A stretch of DNA of 64,000 nt from Metaphire vulgaris (taxonomy: Eukaryota; Annelida; Clitellata; Crassiclitellata; Megascolecidae): positions 93,501 through 157,500 of the forward strand of contig CM030852.1 in the NCBI GenBank assembly GCA_018105865.1. Reading direction: 5' to 3'. Each line of letters opens with the position of its first letter. The stretch's first letter is position 1. This document shows, piece after piece, positions 36,468-48,611 of this stretch. Made by a program: the position numbers and the translations under genes. A model generated the notes under the pieces. That model had not been told where the DNA came from. It ran no database searches and worked only from the letters and a program-made list of their open reading frames with translations.

Positions 36468-38451
36468 GCTCCTCGGAGTCTGGTCGTCGTCGTTGTCTTA
36501 TCAGCCTCTGAAACATCGAAGACGATTCTAATAAATCCATCCATTCATCAGGACATCTGAATAAATGTCTGTCTGTCTCCGTCCCTGTGTCTGTCTCTGT
36601 ATCCATAGGCCTATGTCTATCTATGTCTGTCCGACATATTCATATCTATCAAATCCCGTGGGACCTTCCACTTCGACGTTCGACCATCTGACTCACGACT
36701 CCTGACCTCTGACCTTTGGAAGGAGTGGAACCATTTAGACCTATTGCTGCACATCATGTTCTTGTTCCTGTTTTGTTTTCTTATCTCCAGCTCTAAATCG
36801 AAACCTGGCGACCATTTTTCAGACTAATTTTTCTTCTAGGCTATACCTATTATAACAATAATTTATTTTCCTCGCGGTCCTCATATTGAATCGAAAAAGA
36901 CGTCATGTATATTGAGTGAAAATATGAAACTGGGTTTGAATCTTCTAAATCAGTGAACCACTTGGATGAGATTCTGCATGAAATTGTGTAATGGAACGCG
37001 TCTTCTGCATGACCAGCCGTCATCTCTGACGGCTGCTGTCCATAGGCCTCTGCAGGGAATCGCACCCATAAGAAACGCCTCTTTTTATGGCTCGCGATAG
37101 AAAATTAAATGGCAAATCGACCGTCGATTCGATATCTTCGTTTTGATGAAGCGATTGAAACAAACACTTGGAGGATAAAACAAACGACACAATTAAGAAG
37201 TGATCTTTCAAATCGGATCGAAAGGAGTCAGTTGCTCAATCGCCACAGCAGAGATACATCACCTGGACGACGGAGGGAAGGAGGGAGGGAGGGAGAGATA
37301 AACACCCGCCGCTGCCGGACAGGTAACGGATTAATCGGGACCTCGTACGAGATTCCTTCCTCTGGTCCTTTTCCACCTGAGACACTTCTCAGCTGTGCAG
37401 AGAAAGTCAACGGCTTTGTAATGGCTGAGTTCATCTCCTCCGTCGACAGAGGACTTCTTGAACTCATTGGCTGGAGATGGGGAGGAGAGAGACCGGTTAA
37501 TTCGGTCCATACTGGTTAGGGGACGAATGCATTCTGACCCGGAAGCTCTTAGAGTTGTCTATTCAATTGAGAGGCTGTCGAGAGAAGAAATCGTTATCTC
37601 TCGAAAATCCACAGAATTCTGCTTATAATGAGTGGAATGAGAAATTTGAAATCGAATCGCAGTTTCTGAATCTTCTGAATGGTTTTAAAACACGGATTTG
37701 CTTCCAAAAGCATTAGCATATTCGTCTCTATGTTCCTATGCAGCGTATGGATCATGCTCCATATACCCAAAGGCCCGCTGGTCTCTGGGCCTCCACCCCC
37801 AATGTACGCACGTACATTAGCGTCGCCACGGAGGGGGCAAATGGGGCAAGTGCCCCCCCCCAACCTGCCCCAGACCACCTACCAGATTCGCGCAAATCCG
37901 GTGAGAAAGTTTTCTGTGGAGGGGGGTGAGGGTGGGTAAGGAATCTGATACGCTAGCCCCTTTTCTTTTGACCCCCCAACCAAAAATTTCTGGCGACGCC
38001 ACTGCGCACGTATACATGCAGTTAATAAGCGCAATTTCTGATTATGGATGCTCCAAGATATGTCCTTCGCTGTAATCCTCCTTTTCCTCCTCCTCCTCTT
38101 GCTCCTCCTCCTCCTCCTCCTCTTCTTCCTCCTCCACCTCCTTCTCCTCCGAGGCAATTGGAGTTTCGCATTGAACTGATTCTTATCCGGAAAATCATTT
38201 CTTGCGAATGCCAAAGACGGTTCAATTTATTTTCTACGACAGATAAGAAGAAGAGACAGAACGACACGGACACGCAAGCAAAGGGAATAGGGCAAAGACG
38301 AGAACAAAGACAGAGATATGCATTATGAAGATAAGGGAAGATATGAGGGTGATTTATCGACAAATTGAAGAAATTCTTCACAACAGAATTCTCAAATGAC
38401 ACGACAACAAAATGGTCGACGACGACGAATACGAAAGATTACTTGTCTGCT

Positions 38452-38496
<45 letters not shown>

Positions 38497-38881
38497 GTGT
38501 ATTATTCTTCTTGCTCATCTTCTTCTCTGCACGCACTAATATCTAGGCATTGTTATAGGAGTTTCCACTTTCCAGACATAGGCCAATAGAAGAGCGCTTG
38601 GATGGGGGGATACTCTGGTCATTTGATAGATATTCTAATTATATCATCGTATGCAAAATATACATGTAATTAACCGGTAAAAGATAAAATGGCACCGAAG
38701 CCCCCCTCCTCCACCGAGAACAGGTGTTTTCGCTTTGAGTTTGCAAAGAGATGAAAACATCGTTCACTCAAAGACACAGGAGTTAATGGAGGGGGAGGGG
38801 TCGATGAGGTAACCCAAAGTACACAGAATAAAGAACGAAGACAGAGAAGAGACGAGAACCGGTTCTCCTCTGCAGGGTGAG

Positions 38882-38934
<53 letters not shown>

Positions 38935-39831
38935 CCGATGTCTTTCGACTGAAATTCCTATTCGTTACTTTCGAGATTTTAGCGCAGTCTGTCGTATTTA
39001 AACTGAAGAAGAAGAATCATTTATTTCTCAATGACATCAAAATAATAATACGAACAATGAATTCAATGACATCAAAGGTAATACTAACTTAACTAATAAC
39101 TAATGGCTATTAATTAATATTATCAGAGTCAATATATATATATATCGATTTAATAATAAAAAAAAACAATTATTATAAACCAATCAAAAATTGACTTAAT
39201 CTAAATTGACTAAGTCTAAACAGACTCTATTGCATAGAGACTTTGATTGATATAGATAGATGACATTTGGAGTGATGATAACAAATCAATCAATCAATGT
39301 CACAGAACATAAATAATATTATTGAGAAAAGGGTTGGCCTAAGGGAATAAATCCCGTATGATGGCCAACCTTAGGTATTTAAGTATTTGATATAAGGTAG
39401 TACATTAATAGGAGTTAATAATGAATGGAAAAAATACACACAAACTATTAGAAACAACTCTACTGAAGCGATGCGTCAAATAGTGCGTGTTCGATTTTCT
39501 GGGGGCCAGGCCCTCTTCCGATGGTTTAGGACGAACTGACGTCAGCGTCTTCGTCCGACTCACGAGTGCCCTTCTAGAATCGAGCGCTGTATTTGCTTTT
39601 GCCTTTGGAGAGAGATATTTTTACGGTTGAGTGATTCTTCTTACCTGGTCCATTGATCCAGTTTTTGTTGAAGATGGCGACGCTGATGAATCCGAGAGAA
39701 CAGAACGAAGCAAACAGACCGAAGAAGCGAACGTAGCGCCACTCTTCTTCGTCATTCTCATCATACTTACGAACATTCCTTAGGTCATGTCCCGCATGAC
39801 TGAACTTCACGAATGACCGCACACTGGACAT
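33833..39831 (-). CDS. Claudin/PMP22-superfamily tetraspan membrane protein
   Basis: Four exons (39645-39831, 35378-35461, 34847-34996, 33833-34113) join in phase to give 233 aa, the size of a claudin. A charged N-terminal tail precedes TM1 (YVRFFGLFASFCSLGFISVA). The first extracellular loop has the family signature W...GLW..C...C (NWINGPG, GFSVGLWDNNC, EKIC), though W and C are separated by three residues. TM2 follows (IVVGLLLFAASIGLLATILG), then TM3 across the exon 3/4 junction (AGEIFFVCVLCSTASLMVYA). The second loop contains twelve consecutive serines, then comes TM4 (FGAGYFLAWLADAFFGGAAV) and a short basic tail. Members form paracellular junctions or act as channel subunits; which subfamily this is cannot be told. 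Exon 4's acceptor is preceded by a long (GT)n run. Confidence 0.8.
33995..34033. repeat. (GGA)n coding microsatellite (poly-Ser)
   Basis: The GGA/TCC run lies in exon 4 of the claudin-like gene and encodes a run of twelve serines in the second extracellular loop. Confidence 0.9.
34131..34182. repeat. (CA)n microsatellite at splice acceptor
   Basis: A CA/GT run of about 50 bp. On the minus strand the GT array sits about 16 bases upstream of the claudin-like exon 4 acceptor (tctgttgtag). Confidence 0.95.
35495..35626. repeat. Mixed GAA/GAT/GAC/GAG trinucleotide array
   Basis: About 130 bp of interrupted GAN trinucleotides in intron 1 of the claudin-like gene. The poly-Ser and poly-Ile/Val open frames over it are artefacts. 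Confidence 0.9.
35688..35785. repeat. (GTAA)n plus dispersed repeat tail
   Basis: A GTAA/GCAA tetranucleotide run is followed by a short copy of the dispersed repeat (TATATAGCCCTTTGTAAAGTA, TAGTAGCTGCTTAT). Confidence 0.6.
36396..36463. repeat. (TA)n microsatellite
   Basis: Perfect TA array of about 68 bp in intron 1 of the claudin-like gene. Confidence 0.97.
37815..38004 (-). mobile_element. hAT-like MITE family A, copy 3
   Basis: 190 bp, ends CATTAGCGTCGCCACGG and GGCGACGCCACTG, with perfect 8-bp flanking duplications CGCACGTA (37807-37814 and 38005-38012). This intact solo insertion defines the true ends and the 8-bp duplication length of the family. It lies in claudin-like intron 1. Confidence 0.95.
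38082..38150. repeat. CCT-rich imperfect trinucleotide array
   Basis: TCC/TCT run giving proline/leucine-rich and arginine/glycine-rich open frames on the two strands. No gene is supported. Confidence 0.85.
38454..38498. repeat. (CTGT)n microsatellite
   Basis: Perfect CTGT tetranucleotide array of about 44 bp within claudin-like intron 1. Confidence 0.95.
38881..38931. repeat. (GA)n microsatellite
   Basis: GA dinucleotide array of about 50 bp within claudin-like intron 1. Confidence 0.97.
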
Positions 39832-41052
39832 CTCACACTAGACGCCAAGTCATTGGCTAACAACGAACTCTCAGTCATTGCACAATATACGAGCTTCCCC
39901 TCTCTGCCACCCTCTCTCTGTCTCTGTCTCTCTTTGTTTCTGTCTCTGGTGATTTCTTAATATAAAAGCCAGGATTGCTCGACACATGAGATGCGCCAGA
40001 GAACAGCTTACTGCAGCAGCAGAAGCAGCAGCACCGATTTTCCCACTATGACGGTCTGTTCTTACCCCTCCGACTACCCCTCATATCCCACCCCCGCTCT
40101 GCTGTCAGACGACCGAGTAAGAGAGAGGGAGAGAGAGAGAGAGAGAGAGGAGGATGCTGACGTCACGACAGAGATGAGTGATCGAAATATCCGAAGGACG
40201 ACGATTACCAAAGCGAAGGAGAATCAAAATGGCGGCCGAACGATTTTTACATTTGATTTCGTATGACGATGTAAAAAGGTTATAAAATCAAAGCTATTGG
40301 AATAATCGTCATAGTGTTTCCATGACGACATATCGAGATGACGTCATATGAAATGTCCACTTAGATCGATCTACTTCCGCCGATTTACTTCCGCTTATGA
40401 CATCAGATGTCGCTCGCCAGATTGTAGGCCTCCTTCCTATGATAGCTAAGCCTACAGGCCTATCTGTTTCATAGACCTGAGGTAAGCCCTCTGGTGGAAG
40501 AGAAGGAACAAACGTTGCATCAAACAGAAGAAAAACTATACGATCACTTATCAGTTGAAATATTTCCTATTGTTTTTGTGAGAGGCACAGGGCGGCAAAG
40601 GGTTTTGAGCCCCGCTGTTCGGGACCTATAGACCCAAAACGAGCAAACTGGTGACAAAATTTCGTCAGGGGAGGTAGAGGTGATCACCGATAATAGTCAA
40701 ACATTGACGTAGCCACGGCTAGGGACACAGGTAGGCATGGGCGTCCGCAGGAATTTTTCCAGGGGGTGCAAAACAAGGTTTTGTGACGAATGAAACAAGC
40801 AATTTTACTTTTTTCATGACTCAACAATTTTTCCAGGAGGGTGCAATTGTACCCCTTGGATTGGACAGCCCTCAACCTACCTACCTATCTACCTATTTAC
40901 TTCCATTTACAATGACGGTCCAGGAAGTGACAGGAACCTCCACATATATATTCCGAAGACAAAAACATACCCTCAGACGGTGGGTCGCGGATATGCAACA
41001 GAATCATTCATATCGGTCCCCATAATAAGCCACAGAGACTATGCACTGGACA

Positions 41053-41232
41053 CTGTGTTTATTCTAGCCACCTTGACATTGGGGGATTTTGAAATGTTTG
41101 GGGGGGGGACAAGGTCTGAGTCTCCACACCTTTTTTTTGGGGGGATTTCCATCCCCAGCCAACATTAAAAATTTTGGGGAATTTTAAAACTGGGGAGGAA
41201 TTCCGCCCAGAGAATGCCTAGAATAAACACTG
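41053..41232. mobile_element. hAT-like MITE family C, copy 2
   Basis: 180 bp, ends CTGTGTTTATTCTAGCCA and CTAGAATAAACACTG, with perfect 8-bp flanks ACTGGACA (41045-41052 and 41233-41240). It is similar over its length to 19364-19542. Confidence 0.92.
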
Positions 41233-41335
41233 ACTGGACACGATCTACAATATGCGCTAGACAAACATAGTAAAGTAAAAAATTGCGTTTCCACACAGGA
41301 TTAGGCTACATAGCCTCCAAAACCACTTTAAATCA

Positions 41336-41336
<1 letters not shown>

Positions 41337-41378
<42 letters not shown>

Positions 41379-41393
41379 TTATTATTATTATTA
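41337..41393. repeat. (ATT)n microsatellite
   Basis: ATT array of about 55 bp with one interruption. Confidence 0.95.
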
Positions 41394-41514
41394 TCAGCAA
41401 CAATACTGCGTAGAACTTCGATATAATGGGCTTTCTGGGTTTTTTTAAAAAACGCAATCTGGGTTTTTTTCAAAAAGTTCAATGGCATCACTGCCAAAGA
41501 GGCATCGACCGTTG

Positions 41515-41660
41515 AGAAGAGCGGGATTTAGACAAAGGCTGTGCTGAGAAAAGCGGTTAAGCGGGATTTGGTCTCATTTGGACAAAGGCTGTGCTGAGAA
41601 GAGCGTCATTGGGACAAAGGCTGTGCTTGAGAAGAGCGGCATCGGAACAAAAGCTGGGTA
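41515..41660. repeat. Short tandem repeat, GGACAAAGGCTGTGCTGAGA unit
   Basis: Three to four imperfect copies of a unit containing GACAAAGGCTGTGCTGAGAA followed by GAGCGG or AGCGTC. The function is unknown. Confidence 0.8.
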
Positions 41661-42923
41661 AGTTGTACAATGCGATCTAAGTTTTATTGGTTTAATTTAA
41701 TGTGATAAACTGATAATGCGAGCGCTGGAGTAGAAATTGACACATACAGTGTAGTTTAAACGAGGTTTAGGTATAAACGAGAAATCTACTCGAAGCCGCC
41801 ACTGACGTAAGATTAAGAGTTATTTGCGATTAAAATGCAAATTACTGTTTTAATTACGAGAATTTTTGGCGTAAATCCCTGATGATTTGATAGCGGGTAA
41901 CATAATCGCCAGGTATATTCGTCCAATAATGTATGAATTACTGGAGGAAATCTTCGAAACCGAAATTTTCTTAGTCTACCTCTTTTTATGATCCTGGCAT
42001 TGTGTCTTGCATTATTTCTTTCTCGAGACATTTCTGTTTTGTTCGCACAATATGTCCCTAGCATTTCAGCTTTCTTACTGTTTCCAGTAGGGTTCTTTGA
42101 ACCCGGCTTTATCCATTGCCCATTCGGTGGTTGCTTAAAATCGCGCTAAATTTTAACGCGTTAATTGGGCATGCGTTAGCAGCGATTAATCAACAGTTCG
42201 AGTCGTACAGATTTTGTATTATTTATTAACAGAATGTTGATTGGTCGCGGTTCACAAATGGCTATTAATATTTAATTTATATTTTTATTAGGTCCGTTCG
42301 CAGGAGCAACAGAAAAGCCTTGCAAGAATTGGCAGCATTATAGCATATCTACAAGTCTTTATCTATGTGAATCACGTAGATTTGGTGAGTGACTAGAATA
42401 ATAATAAATAATAGATATTAATATTTATATTAACAATAATGATATTTCTAAATAGTAATAATTGTACTATTACAAATAATAAGTTTTGAAGAAATCAGAT
42501 ATTAAACAAAATGTGAATGACACTATAATTTGTATTAAGTATGGGGTTAGAAATATTCCCCTCATATTATTTAACTATATTTAATATTAATTTTTACAAT
42601 AGAATGGAACTGAAGAATTGTTGTGACCCAAATAGCAGCCTTAGTTTAAATATAAAGATATCTGCTGATTTGCCACAATTTGCTGTACATTATCAAACAT
42701 TTTGGATACTGTTTTTGTTTTAAAAGCGAGGAAATGAATCTTTGTCAGTCTCTTGAGTGTTGAAATTACTGAAGCTCAGTTTCCAAGCGAAATATTGTGC
42801 AAGAACGCATCATTTCAGTCTTTCAGTGTGCAAATTATCCCATCTTTTCTTGATGTATCGGAATAGAATTAATGCAGACAGGGTAAGAAAACAATTTCTC
42901 TTTGTGAAAAATGTTGGAGGACA

Positions 42924-43544
42924 GTGACTGGACATAAATTATAATCTTAAAACAAGTGTGTAATTCTAAATTATTGGCACAATAATTTCCGTTGGTGTTT
43001 AAAGCTTCCAGCTTTTAACCCAAAAGTGGTAGGGCAAAGGCTCCACACTTTTACGAAAAATGCAAGGTCATCGTTGTCAAGCAATCCTTGTGCAGATCTG
43101 CGTGACGGATATGCAGTCCTCACTGATTTGTTGGTCGGGTGAGATTGTATTTCTGCTGTCCAGATTTGCATGTGGCTTAGTCCAACGGTTCGGACAGACA
43201 GGAATGTATTTCCATTGCACAGAGGCTCGCGCAACTCACGTTGAGCGGGATTGCATCTCTGGATTTGCAGTCCATCCGTTCGTTTCCTGGACAAGATTGT
43301 ATTTCTGTACAGCGGTTTGCATTCTGCTCGTTCGGCGAGTTGGGCAGGATTGTATAGTCGTCACGCAGATCTGCACGAGGGCCATTTGACAATGCTGACC
43401 GTGCATTTTTCGTAAAAGTATGGTGACTGCCCTACTACTTTTGGGCTAAAAAAAGCTGGATGCTTTAACACACCAACGGAAATTATTGTGCCAATAATTT
43501 AGAATCACACACATGCTTTAAGAATACAATTTATGTCCAGTCAC
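42924..43544. mobile_element. Foldback element 1 (long inverted repeats)
   Basis: The left arm starting GTGACTGGACATAAATTATA is the near-complement of the right arm ending AATTTATGTCCAGTCAC. The arms are about 150 bp and include ATTATTGGCACAATAATTTC and its complement. The core (about 43085-43385) is made of roughly 50-bp units with recurring GATTGTATTTCTG and GATTTGCA motifs, and is itself inverted at its ends (CAGATCTGCGTGACG and its complement). It is non-coding. Confidence 0.8.
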
Positions 43545-43570
43545 TTTCCTTTCCTCTAGTCACGTCTTTG

Positions 43571-44150
43571 ATATTGGACTAATTTTATATTGATTTACAA
43601 AACTTTGTACTCTTAAACCATTTTTATACGCTGGCTGCACTAGTTCCATTTCTTTAAGAAAAATGTGCTCCAAAGTTTTAAGGAAAATGCAATGTCAGCA
43701 TTTTCAAACGGCCTCGTGCAGATCTGCGTGACGGATATGCAGTCCTCACCGATTTGTTGGTCGGGTGAGATTGTATTTCTGCTGTCAGATTTGCATGTGG
43801 CTTAGTCCAACGGTTCGGACAGACAGGAATGTATTTCCATTGCACAGAGGCTCGCGCAACTCACGTTGGCGGGATTGCATCTCTGGATTTGCAGTCCATC
43901 CGTTCGTTTCCCTGGACAAGATTGTATTTCTGTACAGCGGATTTGCATTCTGCTCGTTAGGCGAGTTGGGCAGGATTGTATATCCATCACGCCAGATCTG
44001 CACGAGGCTCCTTTGAAAATGCTGGTCTTGCATTTTTCTTAAACCTTTAGTGCACATTTAAAAAAAAAGAAATAGAGCAAGTGCAGCCAGCCTAAAAAAA
44101 TGGCTTAAGAGTACAGAGTTTTGTAAATAAAATTTTAATTAATCCAATAT
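43571..44150. mobile_element. Foldback element 2, same core, different arms
   Basis: The arms (ATATTGGACTAATTTT left, AATTAATCCAATAT right, with CTGGCTGCACT and AGTGCAGCCAG further in) are unrelated to those of element 1. The core of about 310 bp (43712-44020) is nearly identical to the core of element 1 and in the same orientation. Confidence 0.8.
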
Positions 44151-45187
44151 TAAGGATGTTAATTGAATAAATCAATAAATTCATTCAGATAAATATTTGA
44201 AATAGTTGTATGGAAATGCTCATTTACATAATAAATTCTACTTTGAGTGAGTAGGTGTTGTATCTGCAATATGTCAATATAAATTTGAAAGTCTCTTGCA
44301 ATCTGCCGACATATGGAAAGACAGCACGAGGAGACATCACTGGTCTCAGAAGACTTGAAGAAGACATCACAGAAGAAAAAGAAAACAGAAAAAGCTGTGG
44401 AAGACATCACAGTCTCTCAGCTACCAGGTAGAATGGGCCTCAAGCCTCTGAAATACTGATCAGGCCTCTCTTTTGCATCAAAGTTGATCGCTGTTGAATC
44501 AAATGACTTGAAATTGATTGTTGATGGGGTCTGTTGCCAGGTAGATTGTCTGCCAAATCTATTTTTGCTAACGAAAGGTTGGATGATTGGTTTTCCATAC
44601 ATTTTGCAGGTAAGTTTTGCAATAAATGGTCTTGGCTGCATTGTAAAATTATTATTTTTATCACGATTTTATGTGAGTTAAATCACACCTCATAATTTAG
44701 CTTCAGCTGCCAAGGTGAGTTCAGTGAGTAATGAGTACTTGTGTTTGCAGAGACAGTTTGCGCAGGGACATATTTATTTCAAAATTTTTAACTTGAATCA
44801 TTTTATCAATTGGCTAAGTTGGTGGTTGAAACAAAATTTCTAATTTAGCAACCTGTCTTCTAAGAAAGTACCCCAAGGTCTAGTCTTTATAAATGTGACA
44901 GGAGCAATGCTGTCAGTGATCAATAGGAGCAGGGTGCAATTTGTGACCTGGAACAGTAGGGGGAACATGGGGAATGCATGGTTTAATGCAGATTACTTTG
45001 TTCTAATTTTCAATATTATTTGTATAGATTGTCACCATTTATTTATAGCGCAACTGAAAGTTGCAACAATTGAAAATCTGCAACTAAATTCATGCATCTA
45101 CACTGCTATGTAAAATGAAATTGGTTGAAAGATGTTTTGAGGTAATTCTACATAATTTTTGCTGTATTTGGCCATGTAACTGCCTCT

Positions 45188-45400
45188 AAGAGGATGTGCC
45201 GGCCTCCGAAAACTACGGCATCAGGTTGATCTGGACGTCACCTGATTCCTCCTGGAAGCATTCTCTGAGGCGCTCTAGAAAAGGATGGATTGACCAGCTT
45301 CGACAGGACAACATCCCTCGCAGCTCCCTCTGGCAAAGTGCCAGAGGACATAGTGAAATACTGAGGCAACACAACAGCCCACTGCTGGCTCACAACTGAC
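45188..45400 (+). mobile_element. LINE reverse-transcriptase C-terminal fragment
   Basis: A short open frame with RRSRKGWIDQLRQDNIPRSS followed by LWQSARGH matches the conserved WIDQLR...LW..A..RGH tail found after the reverse transcriptase in some non-LTR elements. No catalytic domain is present. It is a relic. Confidence 0.55.
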
Positions 45401-45540
45401 TACATAATTTTGATATGCAGATCTGCACTAAAATTTCTCTATCATGTCAATTTTTTAAAAATAGAAATTGCAAATAAAATTTTATGTACACTAGTTACAA
45501 TGGGAAAATTTGCCAGCCTGAGTAACAATAATTGAAAAAA

Positions 45541-45910
45541 GGACCTGTCCATTAATTATGTCAGCAATTTTTGACCCCCTCCCCCATTGTCAACAACTAA
45601 ACTTTAACTTAACCCACCCCATAATTACGCCAAAAACTTTTGACCCCCCTCCAGATCATTGACAGTTGACAATAACAAGGTTAGAATTTTGTGGTGACCA
45701 TTTTTTGCTCGAGTGTCAAAATCTGGTGGTGACCTTTTTGCCATGCTTTTTCCCATTGTAATAAGTACAGTAGTATTCTATGAAATTTCAATTCCTGATT
45801 ATTTGTAAAAAGTGAAATTGTTGACGTCAACTTCTCTTGGCCCCTCTGTCAACAACTGTCACTTTTCAAACCCCTCCCCTAAATTGTTGACGTAATTAAT
45901 GGACAGCCCC
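45541..45910. mobile_element. 370-bp element with terminal inverted repeats
   Basis: The left end GGACCTGTCCATTAATTATG is the near-complement of the right end (TTACGTCAACAATTT region, ending GGACAGCCCC). The GTCCATTAATTA termini are inverted over about 25 bp. The superfamily is not assigned and no clear target duplication was found. It is non-coding. Confidence 0.75.
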
Positions 45911-46490
45911 AAGTGGGTAACCAGCATTTAACTAAATCAAGTATAGACTACATGTAATTTATAGTGTTAACTATGCTCAGTTTGCTGAGACATTAACAAA
46001 ATTTCTAGTAACTTCGACAGTCGGCATAATCCTGGTAAGAAGCTGCGCTTTCTGGTGTGTACCCTAGCTGTCGTGTCTTCAAACGCCGGCAGTAATCGGC
46101 CATCATATGAGTGTCCCATCTGGCCTAGTAGAGTGCCTCCATAGACCGCATCCAGCGACATCCTGGGGGGGTTCGCTCTCCCTGTTCGTCACTCCAGGGC
46201 AGACGCGTCGGGGCGAATTTTTAGCAGAGGGTGCATGTTTCAGAAGCGGAGCTTTAAAATAATTAAAAACCCTGAGAAGCAAAAATGTTATTGCAACTCG
46301 TTTACAGTACAGTATCTTTTCAAAACCATGACAAGTAGTAAAAGGTCATCATCATAGTTTCTTTCTGACTGTAAAGCGCCAGTAAATCGAGAAAGAAATG
46401 CAAATAGATACTAGTGCTGTTACGGTTAACCGAACCGAAACCGCGGTTTTGACCATGCAAATTGAACGGTTTCTTCTTCTTCTTAGAGAA

Positions 46491-46659
46491 CATTAGCGTC
46501 GCCACGGGGGGCAACTGCCCCCCACCTGCCCCAGACCACCTACCAGATTCGCGCAAATCCGGTGAGAAAGTTTTTGTGAAGGGGGTAGGGGTGGGTAAGG
46601 AATCTGACACGCCAGACCCCTTTTGCCCCCCCAACCAAAAATTCCTGGCGACGCCACTG
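46491..46659 (-). mobile_element. hAT-like MITE family A, copy 4
   Basis: 169 bp, ends CATTAGCGTCGCCACGG and GGCGACGCCACTG. There is no matching 8-bp flank. It abuts another element end (CCGGACGCCCATGC) related to the sequence at 40736, so it is probably part of a nested or rearranged insertion. Confidence 0.8.
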
Positions 46660-46773
46660 CCTCTTGCACCCCCTCCGGACGCCCATGCAGGTAGGCTGGC
46701 TCCTATTCTGACAGGGATCGGCTGTGGAATTTGCGCAAAACCGCTGAGTAATTAATATTGTGTGGGAGTTTAG

Positions 46774-46947
46774 CAGTGGCGGCTCCACCAGGGGGGCCCG
46801 TGCCCCCCTATTGACTGCCTGGCCCCCCAGTTGGGACCCTATACTTAATGCTACATACGTTAAACAAGAAATGGTTGGCCCCCATGATTAGAAGTCTCCC
46901 CACCCCCAACGGCCGCCCCCACTTGCCAAATCCTAGAGCTGCCACTG
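46774..46947. mobile_element. hAT-like MITE family E
   Basis: 174 bp with inverted ends CAGTGGCGGCTCCACC and GAGCTGCCACTG, flanked by a perfect 8-bp duplication GAGTTTAG on both sides. Confidence 0.93.
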
Positions 46948-48611
46948 GAGTTTAGGGGAAGTAGACAGCATGACCAGAGATTAAGTGAATGTAAGAACTT
47001 CTTGACGAGGTTTTTGCTCGTCGAGACTTTTTACCCAAAATGTCGATGTGCCCCCTTCTCCGATTCCGGAACCCTGGCTACGCCACTGCAGTCAAACTGA
47101 CCAAATAGATGTTGAACGCTTTAATACATATTATCAGAAAATCACAGAAATCCAATTTATTTGACAGATGCAAATATCACTGGCGGATCTGTTGCGTCCC
47201 ATGGCATCATTGGCATGTGTCCACTCCAAACGCACCCTCAACATTGTCTTGTTAAATTATCGTCATAGCAAAAGGCAAAATATTACAAAGACACGAATAA
47301 ATACGCGAGTGCCGCCTTTTCTTCCCTTTCAATAATTTCAACACCATATATTCCATATGGAAGGGGCGGGACAAAGCAAAATGGGATGGGAATGAAAACG
47401 AAAGGCCCCTCATACTGAATTACTGCTTTTGTCCCTGCCATGGAGACGTTTTTAATTCAATTTTCGCTCACTAGCAGGATTCTATCCCAAGAAACTCAAT
47501 AACTACTGTAAGACTCAGTCCTAAGTTGAACATTTCCGAATTGTCCTCTGGAATTTTTAACCAGGAACTATAATAGTATAACTGACTGATACTAAACGCA
47601 AAAGATGGCGCTAAACAATTCTTAATGGATTATTTGATTGAGGAATCAAGCGATGTGAAAGGAGTTTAACACTCGGGGCGGAAGTTGTGACAATATTTCG
47701 TTTCTGGGTTTATAGATAAATTAATTGTTTTATTTAATAATTATTTTGTTGATCGAAAAGAACACATAAATTCAGAATTTGTTTGTGAGTCACGTTATCA
47801 CTTTTTACAGTGAATTTTTCGACTTTAATTGATAATGTCATTATTACTCTGATACTAATGGCCCTTGTATGACCCGTAATTTTTATAGCGGCAGTATTTA
47901 GTTCACGGGAGATATGCAGTCAGTTCGTTGCTGCCTAAGCGCGCCATTTTAGTGTTTTAAGATTTGTCTTGTATGGTTGTCTCCAGCCCTACCGAATTTT
48001 CTTTACCGTATAAGCGTCTACCATTTGATTGTTTTGTTTTAAACAGTTACCGTGTTCAAATGCATTTAGAAATATCAGGGGCGTCGAGAGGGAGGGGTTG
48101 GGGCAAATGCCCAGGGTAAAATGTTTAACACATGGAATGCTATAAAGGTCGTCTTTTTCTTTGCTTGTCAGACTTTAGTAATCAGATAAAATGTGAAAAA
48201 CTGGTGGTCATCATCACTTAAATATAAATTTTATAGAGTCCGTGACTGCTCTGCCCAAGGCCCCGGAATTTCTCTTGACAAGCCTGGAAATTATTGTATA
48301 ATTATTGCCTGATGTGATTTATGCAATTTGTTATATATTTTGTTGAATTTAATTTGTTTGTCATCAAGGGCCACGCACATTGTGCATTAGTTATAGTTTG
48401 AAATTTGCCTTCCAATCTGTTTCTTTTCTGTTACAGGTTGTAATTGTGCTTGTCATTTGCATTTTGATAATATCCTGGCTAAATGGGAAAATGTATTAAT
48501 GCTGAATTTGGAATGAAATTGAGCATAGTAATGGATGTGGTTAATGACATAAAGAAGATGGTATTAGTCATTTATTGAATTGTTTGATTCTGTTTGCTCA
48601 GACAGTTACCA

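Larger units (their letters stand above)
39832..48611. other. Repeat-rich intergenic region
   Basis: About 8.8 kb upstream of both the claudin-like gene (minus) and UBE2J2 (plus). It contains a (GA)n run (40120-40150), MITEs, a (ATT)n run (41337-41392), a 26-bp tandem repeat, two foldback elements, a LINE fragment and a 370-bp inverted-repeat element. UBE2J2's untranslated first exon should lie just upstream of 48600, where an acceptor (gctcag) precedes the start-codon exon. No other gene is supported. Confidence 0.55.

Noticed and set aside
38022..38402. Gly/Arg-rich and Pro-rich open frames
   Set aside because: Translations of the CCT-rich simple repeat.
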